From: Anticarsia gemmatalis
Lineage: Eukaryota > Arthropoda > Insecta > Lepidoptera > Erebidae
DNA: 64,000 nt
Assembly (NCBI RefSeq): GCF_050436995.1
Contig: NC_134745.1
Coordinates: 15,004,001 to 15,068,000 of the forward strand
Direction: 5' to 3'
Shown: positions 54,101-64,000 of the stretch, one piece after another
Layout of the letters: each line of letters begins with the position of its first letter
How positions within the stretch are numbered: position 1 is the stretch's first letter
Translations under genes and position numbers: made by a program
The notes under the pieces: model-generated
What the model was told of the DNA's origin: nothing
The model's input: the letters and a program-made list of their open reading frames with translations, nothing else
Databases searched by the model: none

Positions 54101-54619
54101 ATAACTCCGCTGAAAGAGGAGGTTTTAGGCTTGGTTCTAACCAAGGGCAATTATTAATTGTAGAGCGTAGCGTTCTAGAGGTACAATATTAATAATCTAC
54201 ATAATAATATGTATGTATAGAATGTTTCAGTTCTGCCTCATCCGTTTCGTGTTCGATGTCTTATGTAAAAATCCTCGCGTACCAAGATCAATTTATAATG
54301 CAAATATCTTTTCATAAAAAAAGGTTGACATAAATAAAAGTTGCCAGCGCACAATATTAAACTCAATTTTATTTCGTATGTAACAGGAAGAATGTGTCGT
54401 GAATATTACATTATCATTAATATCCCGGATATGCCTGCTACTTTATGCAAGCTTCGATAAGCGGATCGCTTGTCCGGATGTATGAAATTTTAATATTACG
54501 AGACTTCAACACGTAACACTGTGTATATTTTTTTAGTTTTTGTGATACAGCAGAAAAATAAATAAAAAATGATATCACATCTTTAATATAGTTGGATGTG
54601 TATTCAATTGATGATCAGT

Positions 54620-54720
54620 ATCCCCAACCCGCTATTGGCGTGCGTGGTGGACTCAAGGCCTGACCCCTCCCTCATTACGGGAGGAGACCCTTGCCCAGCA
54701 ATGGGACATTAATGGGTTTA
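54620..54720 (+). repeat. SINE family C fragment
   Basis: ATCCCCAACCCGCTATTGGC, GGTGGACTCAAGGCCTGACC and CCCTTGCCCAGCAATGGGAC; opposite orientation to the 61.1-kb copy and close to it in sequence. Confidence 0.65.
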
Positions 54721-54944
54721 ATTTATATATCAGTATACATTATCACGTATATTGACGACTAGTATGCGTTAAATTGATAGTTACTACTACATTGTTGATT
54801 TGACGTAACGTAAATGACGTCATGAAAATCATACAGTGCCATGCTTTGGGGTTTATCATTAACCCTTCTTATTCAAATCAATCAATCCCATTGCTTATTG
54901 CCTTGCAAATCCAAAATAGAAACATCATCATATCAGTTATCGTA

Positions 54945-55025
54945 TACTACTACTACTATAGTAGTTATAGTTAGTTAATAGTATAGTACTAGTTAGTAGT
55001 TAGTAGTAGTAGTCATCGTATTTTG
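54945..55025. repeat. TAC/TAG simple repeat with dyad symmetry
   Basis: ACTACTACTACTATAGTAGT and later TAGTAGTTAGTAGTAGTAGT form a low-complexity, partly self-complementary stretch. Confidence 0.7.
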
Positions 55026-55603
55026 TAATTGACTCAGTAATCAAACCCAGATCCTACAGTACCGTCACAAACTCGTGATATTCTGTTCTCTACGCTGTCT
55101 ATTTCCCAGACAAGATAATTGGGGCCTCCACAATATAACAAGCAGTCACACTAAGGGTTTAAACCCTCAAGTACACAAAAAACACACCCTTTAAAGATCC
55201 TGTATCACACAAAACTGTACGTAACGTTCATTTGTCACACTCAACTATGTCACGGATTACACTACAGGACGTAAAATGTATACAGTTGCTTTTTATTTTG
55301 TTATATTTTTTGGGGATGCCAATGATAGCTTGAAAATGAATATTTTTTGTGCTTAGTGTTGGTTTTGTGATTTTTTGAAAAAAATAATGCTTGTCTGAGA
55401 TATTTTCATGTAGTTATTGAAGGTATGCGATATCTACTGAAGCTGTACTCTTGCTCAAGTTAGTGATCTACTAGGTTTGTATTTTAGTCATAACACCTAT
55501 TCCTATGACGCAAAAATAAGGTACAGCATACTGTGATACTTTTTTATCTATATTACTTTTATCTACTACCATACAGTTAACCTTTAAATTTTGTGTGAGA
55601 AAA

Positions 55604-55855
55604 TCTATACTAATATTATAAAGCTGAAGAGTTTGTTTGTTTGTTTGTTTGTTTGAACGCGCTAATTTCAGGAACTACTGGTCCGATTTGAAAAATTCTT
55701 TCAGTGTTAGATAGCCCATATATCGAGGAAAGCTATAGGCTATATATCATCACGCTACGACCAATAGGAGCAGAGCAGCAGTAAAAAATGTTACAATAAC
55801 GGGGAAAATTATGATTCTCTTATGTGGCGCAAGAGAAATTGCACGGGTCAGCTAG
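55604..55855 (+). mobile_element. Nonautonomous Helitron (family E), copy 2
   Basis: TCTATACTAATATTATAAAG at the 5' end, a TTTG microsatellite, and GGGTCAGCTAG at the 3' end followed by T. It belongs to the same family as the copies at 39.3 and 59.1 kb, and a second 3' end follows at 55953. Confidence 0.8.
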
Positions 55856-55953
55856 TAAACTTGATAAATATTGAATTAATGCTATTATTGTTTGTATCTA
55901 AAAAAACCCATTCTCTCTTATGTGACGCAAGCGAAGTTGCGCGGGTCAGCTAG
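55856..55953 (+). mobile_element. Trapped segment plus second Helitron 3' end
   Basis: The first 49 bases duplicate 50744-50792. Then comes a partial Helitron tail, CTCTCTTATGTGACGCAAGC ... GTCAGCTAG, followed by T. This tail is better preserved than the first one. Confidence 0.75.
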
Positions 55954-56675
55954 TACGCAATAAATCTAACATAATTCTAAAAGCAATTCTCAAATAAAAC
56001 TCCAATAAGCCAAATTAATATTTTTAAACCTAGACTCGCTAAAATCTACCCATAAATCAAGTATAATAATACCCTTTATAAGTCAACAGTCAGCTATTCC
56101 GTTCACCATTTCGCTTGTTTTCACAAAAATGATTTATAACTGTTATCGAGCACCGCATTCACTGCCAATACTTCGATAGAAACATTGATAACATAAAATA
56201 GAGGAAATAGACCACTTATCCACGATTTATGTATAAATTAATAAATTTTATCTAAATGGGATATAAATTCATGCATAAATGATTTGTGCTTCAACTGTTT
56301 ATGTATAAAATACTGCTCTATTTGATATTATTGAATTTTTTGATTGCGTCAGCAGTCATATCTCGAAATTAATGATTACTGTCGTTCTATTTTCTACCAC
56401 TATAAACAACTTGATAGCTATGGACAATTTTTCGTGAAAATATAAACAACATTCTTAATATGAACTTTTTACTGGACATTTTAAATGTGAAACATTCAAT
56501 AGTTGATCTCGAAATCGAGCATTAGAGACTGACATAATGTTTAAGGATTTATATTTATTTACATCACCAACAAACAATTCACAACTCATTAAATATGAAA
56601 TTTTGAAAAGAGCACAGTCACATAGCGAAATAGTACAACACAATTGAAAACGTACTTCTCTTTTAAAGTTTGACA

Positions 56676-56693
56676 GACAGACAGACAGACAGA
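56676..56693. repeat. ACAG microsatellite
   Basis: About five ACAG units in a row. Confidence 0.8.
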
Positions 56694-58217
56694 AAGTTTT
56701 ACAAAAATAGGTTTGTGATAACAAAAATTAAAACACTACCTTACTTTTCTAGAACCTGTTTATACATTTCGTTGTTCTTGGTCATTGATATATTTCCGTA
56801 GCCGCTGCATTGTATAAAATTTACAATTTTGTTGACTGACATTTCAAATTTTAATTGGTTTTCGTGAATTTTCCTGTTGATATTATAAAATTATGGACGT
56901 TGGAGACCCGATATTGAAAGAAAAACAAAAATGTCCCCGTGGCTACTGGAAGGGTTTATTCATAAATTAATTTTTCGCATAAATTACTGCCTTGTTTACA
57001 TCTTAATATTATGTATTTATAATCACAATATAAGTGGTTACAATTTTAGCAAGCATTCGGACTCTTTGAAAAAAGAAGAATTGTTTGAAGGACAAATACC
57101 ATTCGAGGGTACCTTTGTACCCTCTTGTTGTCTTGGTTTTTTATAAGAGAGTAACAATACTAAACTACTTAGATATTTCATAGTGCATTCGCAGAGATTT
57201 TCCTTTAAAATTATGGTAAATTTGCGTTGGGGTTATGCGGCGTTTTAATCTTATTTGTGTACCAAAATCTCCGCTATTTCCAAAACCAGTGAACCTCGCC
57301 GTCAAAGAATAATATTTATTTTAAAGTGGGTGCAGCATCACGTCCTGCAGTGTAAACAAAGCGCAGTTAGTTAGCACGCGCGTATAGCTGTGTTCACGCG
57401 AGTGTAGTGACACTTGTGGCCCGATTTAAGTGCCCACAAGTACGGCGCAGTATATTTTTTTATATTTTATTTTTATGCAACGTTATTCGTGGTTTAATTA
57501 ATGTTAGCTGTTGTATATGTCGTTAGTTGCGGTAGAAAATACTCAAAATAATTTGGTAGAATGTTGGTTGTGGTTTTGGGAATAAATTCAGTGTTATTAC
57601 CGTATTATGTCCGACAATATCACTGATTTATGTAAATAAACATGGATATTCTGTTTTCAGTGTTATGCCCGTTACTTTATAAAATAGTATTTTATTAATT
57701 TTTAAGAGTTTATTGTCAGTTTTTTCATTTTTTTATTTCATTTTCAGTTCTTCTCTCCGGCCCTACCTTCCGAACTGGCGGAAAATTATCTCTCTGTACC
57801 ATTGACTATTATAAGCAGGTGACCTATAGGTATAAAAAATGATTTGATTTTGACTTCCTTGGGTTTGAATTGTGCAAGTGATGAGAAACGGACGAAATTT
57901 CAATGAATTTTTATTTTTGTTCATTATAGTGAAGCCTCTGTGTATATACCTATGCGTGTGCTTTGCTTTGTTCAAAAACGTCGATATGTCCTCTTTATCT
58001 TACAACACAAGTATGTAAAAACCTCTAAAAGAAAACATTATTAATATTGCGTGGTTTCACTTAACAAAGGCATGGGGACGGCTCCCATGGGCGCTCTGAA
58101 TGTAAGGAGTATATCACGGGCGGCTGTGGACGACAACTGCTTTGTTACCATAGGACTGCTATGGCTTTTGTTCTGTTCAAATGACTATAGAAGATTATAG
58201 TTAGCTATATATTTTTA

Positions 58218-58425
58218 CTAGCGGTCCGCCTCGGTTCGCTCGGTTTAAACAGTTATTTTACAAAAACCTGTACAACTTTTACACATTAAATTTTCTCTTA
58301 ATGCAGCCTATCTATTAGAAAAAACTGGATTAAAATCTGTTGCGTAGTTTTAAAGATGTACGCAAACATACATACAGACATAGACGTAGTCGCGAGAAGC
58401 GACTTTGATTTATACTTTGTAGTGA
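58218..58425 (-). mobile_element. Nonautonomous Helitron-like element, second family
   Basis: Read on the minus strand: TCACTACAAAGTATAAATC ... GAACCGAGGCGGACCGCTAG before T. The 3' terminus fits Helitron insertion; the 5' flanking base is not A, so that boundary is less sure. Confidence 0.55.
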
Positions 58426-59051
58426 AGTGCGTAAAATGTTTGGTGGTTTTTAAATTGTCATTTTACTGACATATGGTTTTCATTTATTTTTTGGGGATTA
58501 TAAAACTTGACGTTGTTTTAACAATGCATAGTTTTATGTAGGTTTAACACAAATAATAACGGACATTTAGTAACGGATTTCTTAACGAGTTTATCCGGAT
58601 AAGCACAGATTCTCAAATATAAAGTTTCCAAATTATAAAGCAAGGCTCCAGACAAGTAGTATTAGGTTGATTAATCACTTTATAGCAAATAACTTTCTAT
58701 CGATATTGTGTGAATCAGATAAGCAAAGCTAAGCTTGTCAAAATGAGCACTAGAACTAAAGTGATTAATAAAACTTTTAGTGTAAGAAAACAATTTTCTC
58801 AAAACCCAAGCAATAAATCAAACTAACTGTCAATATAACCATCCATAAATTTTAATCTACATGCAAAATTACGGTCAAAACTTGCCAAAATTTCATCCAA
58901 ACTCAACTCTCTAGGCGCAAAATTCCTCAATAATAAAATATAAGTAAGAAAATCTTAATTACTAGAGTTTCAGGCACATTAAGCTGGGTACAGACTCGTC
59001 AAGTAATTAGGTTTTAGTGGTGACGGTTTACGAGGCGTTTGGGCACGCACT

Positions 59052-59085
59052 CAGTACTTACGATGTCGGGCCACGTCTTTATGTA
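59052..59085 (+). repeat. 34-bp direct repeat, left copy
   Basis: CAGTACTTACGATGTCGGGC continuing to CACGTCTTTATGTA. It matches 59691-59724 at 33 of 34 bases. Confidence 0.93.
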
Positions 59086-59088
59086 TAA

Positions 59089-59342
59089 CTAGCTGACTCG
59101 CGCAACTTCGCTTGCGTCACGTAAGAGAGAATGGGTCATAATTTTCCCGGTTTTTGTAACATTTTTCGTTACTACTCCGCTTCTTATAGTCGTAGCATGA
59201 TGATATATAGCCTATAGCCTTCCTCGATAAATGGGCTATCTAACAGTGAAATATTTTTTCAAATCGGACCAGTAGTTCCTGAGATTAGCGCTTAGCGCGA
59301 TTCAAACAAACAAACTCTTCAGTTTTATAATATTAGTATAGA
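59089..59342 (-). mobile_element. Nonautonomous Helitron (family E), copy 3
   Basis: CTAG at the low end next to A, and ...TATTAGTATAGA next to T at the high end: a minus-strand Helitron inserted between A and T, with the 3' hairpin CGCAACTTCGCTTGCG. Confidence 0.8.
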
Positions 59343-59343
59343 T

Positions 59344-59692
59344 GTAGCGCGAATCTGTACAGTCGGTACTGTCGAATATCGAAAGTTTGACATTTGAAAT
59401 GTATAATATTATAACTGACTCGGTCAGTCAGCTCGTGACTACAGTCGATGTAATTCGATCGAAACGTCGGGTGAACAAATAAGGTATTCTAACCTTTAAT
59501 TTTCAATCGCGTTTAACGCCCGTTACATTATAATATTATGCGTACAAGTCGCAAAAGTTTAAAATCGTTAATTTAAAATGTACTCCCAAAATAGTTCCTA
59601 CGACGCCTGTTAGAGGCGCTGATCAGATTTGCGAACAAAATTTCTCGATGACAGGTCGGTTGTCGGTAGTCGATAGTAGTAGAAAAGCTACA
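59344..59692 (-). repeat. Family A MITE, copy 4, split by an insertion
   Basis: GTAGCGCGAATCTGTACAG ... GACATTTG on the left and AAAATGTACTCCC ... GCTACA on the right are the two parts of a family A copy. The break is at AAATGTA, present on both sides (59397 and 59576). Confidence 0.8.
59404..59575 (-). mobile_element. Family B MITE nested in family A
   Basis: Contains GATGTAATTCGATCGAAACG and TTTTCAATCGCGTTTAACG, shared with 24.8 kb. AAATGTA on both sides looks like a 7-base target duplication. Confidence 0.75.
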
Positions 59693-59724
59693 GTACTAAC
59701 GATGTCGGGCCACGTCTTTATGTA
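59691..59724 (+). repeat. 34-bp direct repeat, right copy
   Basis: Matches 59052-59085 except for one base. Confidence 0.93.
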
Positions 59725-59989
59725 CGCTGTCACGGTACGAATGTTTTAAACAGAAGATAGTTTTGCGATAAAATGCGTTTTTTACGACTTCCTTTGAAAG
59801 TAAGGCTTTATAATGGAGTGTGTTTTATAGGTGTATTAAAATCTGTTATAGCGTACACTAACGTTGACTTTAACGCTAGCTTTAATAATATAATCATAAA
59901 AGTATTTCTTCTGTTATTATTATGAAAATAAAAATATTATTATTATGCATTACTTTAAAACTTTCGCCTTGCATATTTAATTTTGAAAT

Positions 59990-60076
59990 AGGATACGGGA
60001 ATTAACGCGAACACGCATTTTACCTTGGAATGTTTAACCTTAAAAGGAAATATATCTTTTCTATTCCCGTAACAAA
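59990..60076. mobile_element. Damaged copy of the 110-bp MITE
   Basis: AATAGGATACGGGAATTAAC matches 13793 onward, as does ACGCATTTTACCT. The right half is replaced and ends CTATTCCCGT. Confidence 0.6.
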
Positions 60077-60102
60077 AGAAAGATAGTAACATAACACATT
60101 AA

Positions 60103-60544
60103 GGCCCAGCGCAGACAGACCGGAATAATCCTCGCGCGGTCTCGAGCATTTTCTTTACGGCTCGCGGATGCTCGAGCATGCTCGCGACTGCTCGAGCCTG
60201 CGCGAGGTAAACTTTCTAGGTTACCATTCTTCATTAAACAGGCCAGTTTTCGTGAAAATTCGTCAACGATGGTAGACTGGGCCATGATTATAATTGCTCT
60301 TTTGACTGAAGAAGAATAAAAATGACGTTCTCTCTCTTTAAACTCAGTAACAACATTGAAATTTTTCGTACGATGCTCGCGCGTCCTCGAGTATGTGCGG
60401 GGATACCCGCGCATCCTCGAGGACGCGCGAGCATTTTTTGTCAGGTTCAAGCAATTATGCACTTTATTTTAATTAATTTAAAGTTGATTTTCAAGTGCGT
60501 TAAAAAAATCCTCTCCGCTGCGCTCCTCTTGGTCTGCGCTGACC
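60103..60544. mobile_element. Fold-back MITE with two GC-rich hairpins
   Basis: The ends GGCCCAGCGCAGAC and GGGTCAGCGCAGAC (reverse complement of the right end) differ at two bases. TTAA precedes the left end and CTAA follows the right, so a TTAA-type insertion is possible. Hairpins: 60130-60148 with 60189-60207, 17 of 19 pairs; 60374-60391 with 60416-60433, 18 of 18. Confidence 0.65.
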
Positions 60545-61092
60545 CTAACCGTTACCTTCTACAACGCATTGCTACGCGTGATACTTGGCAAGTAATGTAT
60601 AGAGCTGAAATATAACAGTCGTGTCGTAAATTCATGACTGCATTCAGCTGAGTACGATACAAATCATATTGTGCAAACTGTTGATTTATGTAATTACTTC
60701 AGTACACAGACATGCAACACAAGGTGATTGCGATTCAGTTTACTTTATAAGTCGGAATATAGCAGCAAGCCGCTATGTAGAAAGCATTATAAAAGATTTT
60801 GGAGAGGAGTGCAGGTGGAAAAACGGATGAACACTTTGGTTGCTACGTCCGAAACGAAACGAACGCTACGCCTATACGTCTCTTGTTTTTATCTTTTGGT
60901 TTCCTTTAGTGGTTTACTGCTATATTCAGGGACACAAAGTTATTTGGCGTTTGTAAATTGTTGCTTCTGTCGAATCGAATAAAACGCAACGACGCGACGC
61001 CAGCCTTCATCTGTGATATATTAAATTTAAGTTTTCACCACCACTCCTATTAGTCATAGCGCGCACCTACATATAAATAAATTAAATAAATT

Positions 61093-61397
61093 AAACCCAT
61101 TACTGTCCCACTGCTGGGCAAGGGTCTCCTCCCGTAATGAGGGAGGGGTTAGGCCTTGAGTCCACCACGCTGGCCAAGTGCGGGTTGGGGACTTTGCATG
61201 CCCTCAATAAATGTATTAAACAAATTTTTAGGCATGCAAGGTTTCCTCACGATGTTTTCCTTCACCGTTGGAACATGTGATAATTATTTCTAATACACAC
61301 ATAACTTCGAAAAGTCATTGGTGTGTTGCCTCGGGTTCGAACCTGCGACCACTTGAGTGGGAGGTGTCAACTTATACCACTCGGCTATCACTGCTCC
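61093..61397 (-). mobile_element. tRNA-derived SINE (family C), fullest copy
   Basis: On the minus strand it starts GGAGCAGTGATAGCCGAGTG (A-box) and has GGTTCGAACCC (B-box), then a body with CAAAGTCCCCAACCCGCACT and GTCCCACTGCTGGGCA's complement. About 305 bp; it gives the reference for the fragments listed elsewhere. Confidence 0.8.
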
Positions 61398-63631
61398 TAC
61401 ATATATCTTAATAATAATTATTATATATATTCCTCAATAAATGGAACAAAACGTATTTTTCAATTTAAACTAGTAGTTCCTGAGATTGATATTCCAATAA
61501 ACAAACGTTATATTATACTCAATTCTTATTTTAAAGTCAACCCTAACTGATCAATGCTTGGCAATCATAAAACGTACTTCATATACTGTTACGTTTAATC
61601 TGCTTAATGCGAACACACCCTAACAGTCGTAAATTAATGAGTGCGCATTAGTTAAGTCACGTACATTTCATAGCTTGTTAAGTTTTGTGGAGATGGCCTT
61701 GGCTAATGGCCGACGTTACGTCGCTAATAAATAGCCAGCCGTGTTTGTGGCCAGCTTAAATGCATGTGCTTTCGGTTACTGCTTGTTTTACTACTTATGT
61801 TAGTTTTGATGTATGTTCAAGATATGAAAGGTTAAGTTGATAATGAGATAGTGTTGTAGCTATTTTATATGGATCGTTACGTGAGTTATCTTATGAGTGT
61901 TAAATGTATACTACATTTATCTTTTCTTGACGTTTCGGCCCAGCTTACACTGGCTGTAGTGTCAGGCTGATGACCACGGAAGCTAATAAATTCCCTTGTA
62001 AGCCACGCATATTTAAAATAAACTATTATAACAAATCACTTTTTAATATTGTCCTTCTTTCATTTCTTATCCACTTATTTGTATTTAACAATATTGTGAA
62101 GAGAAATTTATGAATCAAAATATGCGCCATGCGTTACTGCTTCATAGCAACTATATGTATTTGAAGTCATACTGCAGGATAAGAAAATTATAATTATAAT
62201 AGTTGAGATAATACTACCATTTACTATTAAACCCATTTTACTTTCACCTTACAAAATTCCCTACTTTAAAGATAGTAATTAAAAACACTAAACTCAGGTA
62301 AGCTGTACATAGCTGCGGAGAATTTTCAAGAAGTTCTTTATATTTCCGTATTAAAAAGCTATTAAAGTTAAGCCGCCGAGGGACTTGTATGAGAACCTAC
62401 TAAAATCCGTTACAACTATGAAATATTAAGATGCGGTTACACTACCGCGGTGGGCACGAACAAGATGGGTCTGTACTGCGTTACTTAAGATATAAACCTA
62501 GCATTGAGTACATCCTTTTGTTTATTATGCGTTAGACGGAATAAAACACCGTTTAACCGTACCGGTACCCATAAATGCATACTCCATTTCCTAAGAATTT
62601 AATTCAAAACGAAACGTCCTTACAATTCTACGAAAATACTAGAAATTAGAATTTTCCGCAAACTCTTTTAGCTTTAAGTCGTACCTAGATTGCATCTAAA
62701 AAAAAAGTCAATAAGTGAAGTAAAAATGACAACTAACAAACGCACGAAATATGCTCATCTGCAGCTTGTAATTTGGTCAATACAGTACAAATTCGTTCAC
62801 GACTTACGCTCTTCTGGTTCAGCTTATAAGTGCCTTTATAGTTGGAGGTTATTGCTTCATGAATATGTATAGAGTGAGGTGTTCAACTCGTTTCTTATAA
62901 ATATTTACCGGCTAACGCTCACGCTCGCGTGATAAGCCGATGAAAACTTCACTTTTTGTACTGCTGATGAAGTTATTAGCTTGGTATTTTACGCTTAGAA
63001 TAGTAGTTGTGATGTTATTGCACCATGTGTTTTGAGTAATGAAAAAATGAATCGCTCGCTTTAACTAAGATTAGAGGACATTGGATCCTAACACTATACG
63101 TAGGTATATTGCAGAGGCACTTTATCTTTTTACGAATCAGAATTCATTTTTAATGTTGAATAATCTTAAATTTTAAAACAATAATTAACACACATAAACG
63201 AAATAATCAAAATTGAATAACTTATAAAATACTCCTTTCACGTAGTTGAATAAAAAGTTTGAATTTAAAAATAAATTTAAATTAGTTGTTTACAGTGATT
63301 TAATAGTCATTTATTATTCAATTAAAACATCGACATAACAAATAAAAGAATTACTTATCTCATACAACAAACTATTGCAACAGTAATAACCTATTTTTGT
63401 GTGAGTTCCAGCAACATTTGGCCAATGTGTCCCGCGGGTCGCATCGGCCCTGCCTACATTAGCCGGCCAGTGCGCAGATAATACAAATGAATCGGTAATT
63501 TTAACTGTATTGCCCAATGTGGGGTCTCTGAAGACCCGCTAGTTTTCTTCAGTTACGGTGCAAATGAGAATATAAAAATGTATGGGGTTGTTTTGCTGGG
63601 TGATGGGCTTGTGTGGGTATACGTATGTGTA

Positions 63632-63653
63632 AGTGTGTGTGTGTGTGTGTGTG
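63632..63653 (+). repeat. GT dinucleotide microsatellite
   Basis: About eleven GT units in a row. Confidence 0.9.
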
Positions 63654-64000
63654 CGAATATAATGAACTGTGAAATATAATGAACAGTAGAATACATATTA
63701 TGATTTTTTATCGCATCGGTAATAATAAATTGAGGATTGAGCAGATTTTTTAAAGATTGTTTTAGGCTTTCAGTTTAATTCATCGTAACTAAAAAAATAT
63801 ATACTACATTTTAAAAACATCCGCACATCTTGGACCCATGCTTATTAAAATAATGTTTAGGTATAAAAAAATATTCATATTTCTTTCGTGTTATATTTAA
63901 ACTGTAGTAATTATGATTATTATGAAACATGTGTCTGTAAAACTCATAAAATTGTGTTTAAAAAAAACATTAAATACCAAACGATTGTTTGTTTACTGAC

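Larger units (their letters stand above)
35289..64000. other. No defensible exon; presumed 5' introns/upstream DNA of the Dscam-family gene
   Basis: The open frames here are short and mostly overlap repeats. I searched the minus strand for Ig-like exons ending with two split-codon bases, which the Ig3 exon needs, and found none. Unassigned GC-rich patches are near 36.4, 37.8, 41.75, 42.4, 43.6, 45.0, 48.35, 57.35 and 63.45 kb. Confidence 0.6.

Noticed and set aside
60061..60462. 133-codon minus-strand frame rich in Arg
   Set aside because: It lies over the GC-rich hairpins of the fold-back MITE, which create open frames by composition.
63410..63540. GC-rich patch with GGGTCTCTGAAGACCC dyad near the window end
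   Set aside because: The frame across it has no known motif and the patch resembles repeat debris; no second copy is in the window to define it.
1..64000. CRISPR arrays, bacterial operons or a novel defence system
   Set aside because: Intron-exon structure, SINEs, Helitrons and AT-rich noncoding DNA show this is animal nuclear DNA; no regularly spaced repeats of CRISPR type occur.

Overview
This is AT-rich insect nuclear DNA, almost certainly from a moth. I infer Lepidoptera, perhaps a noctuid, from the dispersed repeats: tRNA- and 5S-derived SINEs, short Helitrons with TC...CTAG ends, and several MITE types that I associate from memory with moth genomes. There are no bacterial operons, CRISPR arrays or convincing tRNA/rRNA genes. 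Real coding sequence is only about 6 kb of 64 kb, in short exons with canonical splice sites, mostly on the minus strand.

Layout. (1) 512-2067 holds a complete-looking Tc1-type DNA transposon with perfect 28-bp terminal inverted repeats and a two-exon, 344-residue DD34E transposase. It sits in or beside an older SINE-like repeat. (2) 4442-5840, minus strand, holds the first two coding exons of a gene that looks like syntrophin (Syn1-like). The rest of that gene runs off the low-coordinate end of the window. (3) About 5.9-7.6 kb is intergenic. (4) 8582-35288, minus strand, holds 31 exons of a Dscam-family adhesion receptor, joined in one frame: the C-terminal half of Ig3, Ig4-Ig9, FN1-FN4, Ig10, FN5-FN6, a transmembrane helix, a tail of about 200 residues and the stop codon. 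Signal peptide, Ig1, Ig2 and the first half of Ig3 were not found. (5) 35.3-64 kb has no exon I can defend. It is probably the long 5' intron(s) of the Dscam gene and is full of mobile-element debris.

The Dscam paralog is not settled. No tandem alternative cassettes are visible for Ig3 or Ig7, which argues against hypervariable Dscam1 and against the Dscam2 Ig7 exon pair, leaving a Dscam3/4-type gene as the likeliest call. The Syn1-like gene lies downstream in the same orientation, and nothing in the sequence links the two genes functionally.

The most unusual signals are structural: a Helitron with two successive 3' ends trapping a 49-bp segment that recurs 5 kb away; a Helitron/MITE composite bounded by 34-bp direct repeats with a MITE nested inside a MITE; a perfect 46-bp palindrome in the first Syn1 intron; a diverged tandem duplication with splice-like edges in a Dscam intron; a cluster of four same-strand nuclear-receptor half-sites; and a fold-back MITE with two GC-rich hairpins. 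Splice junctions were read by eye, and each was tested for frame continuity with its neighbours.
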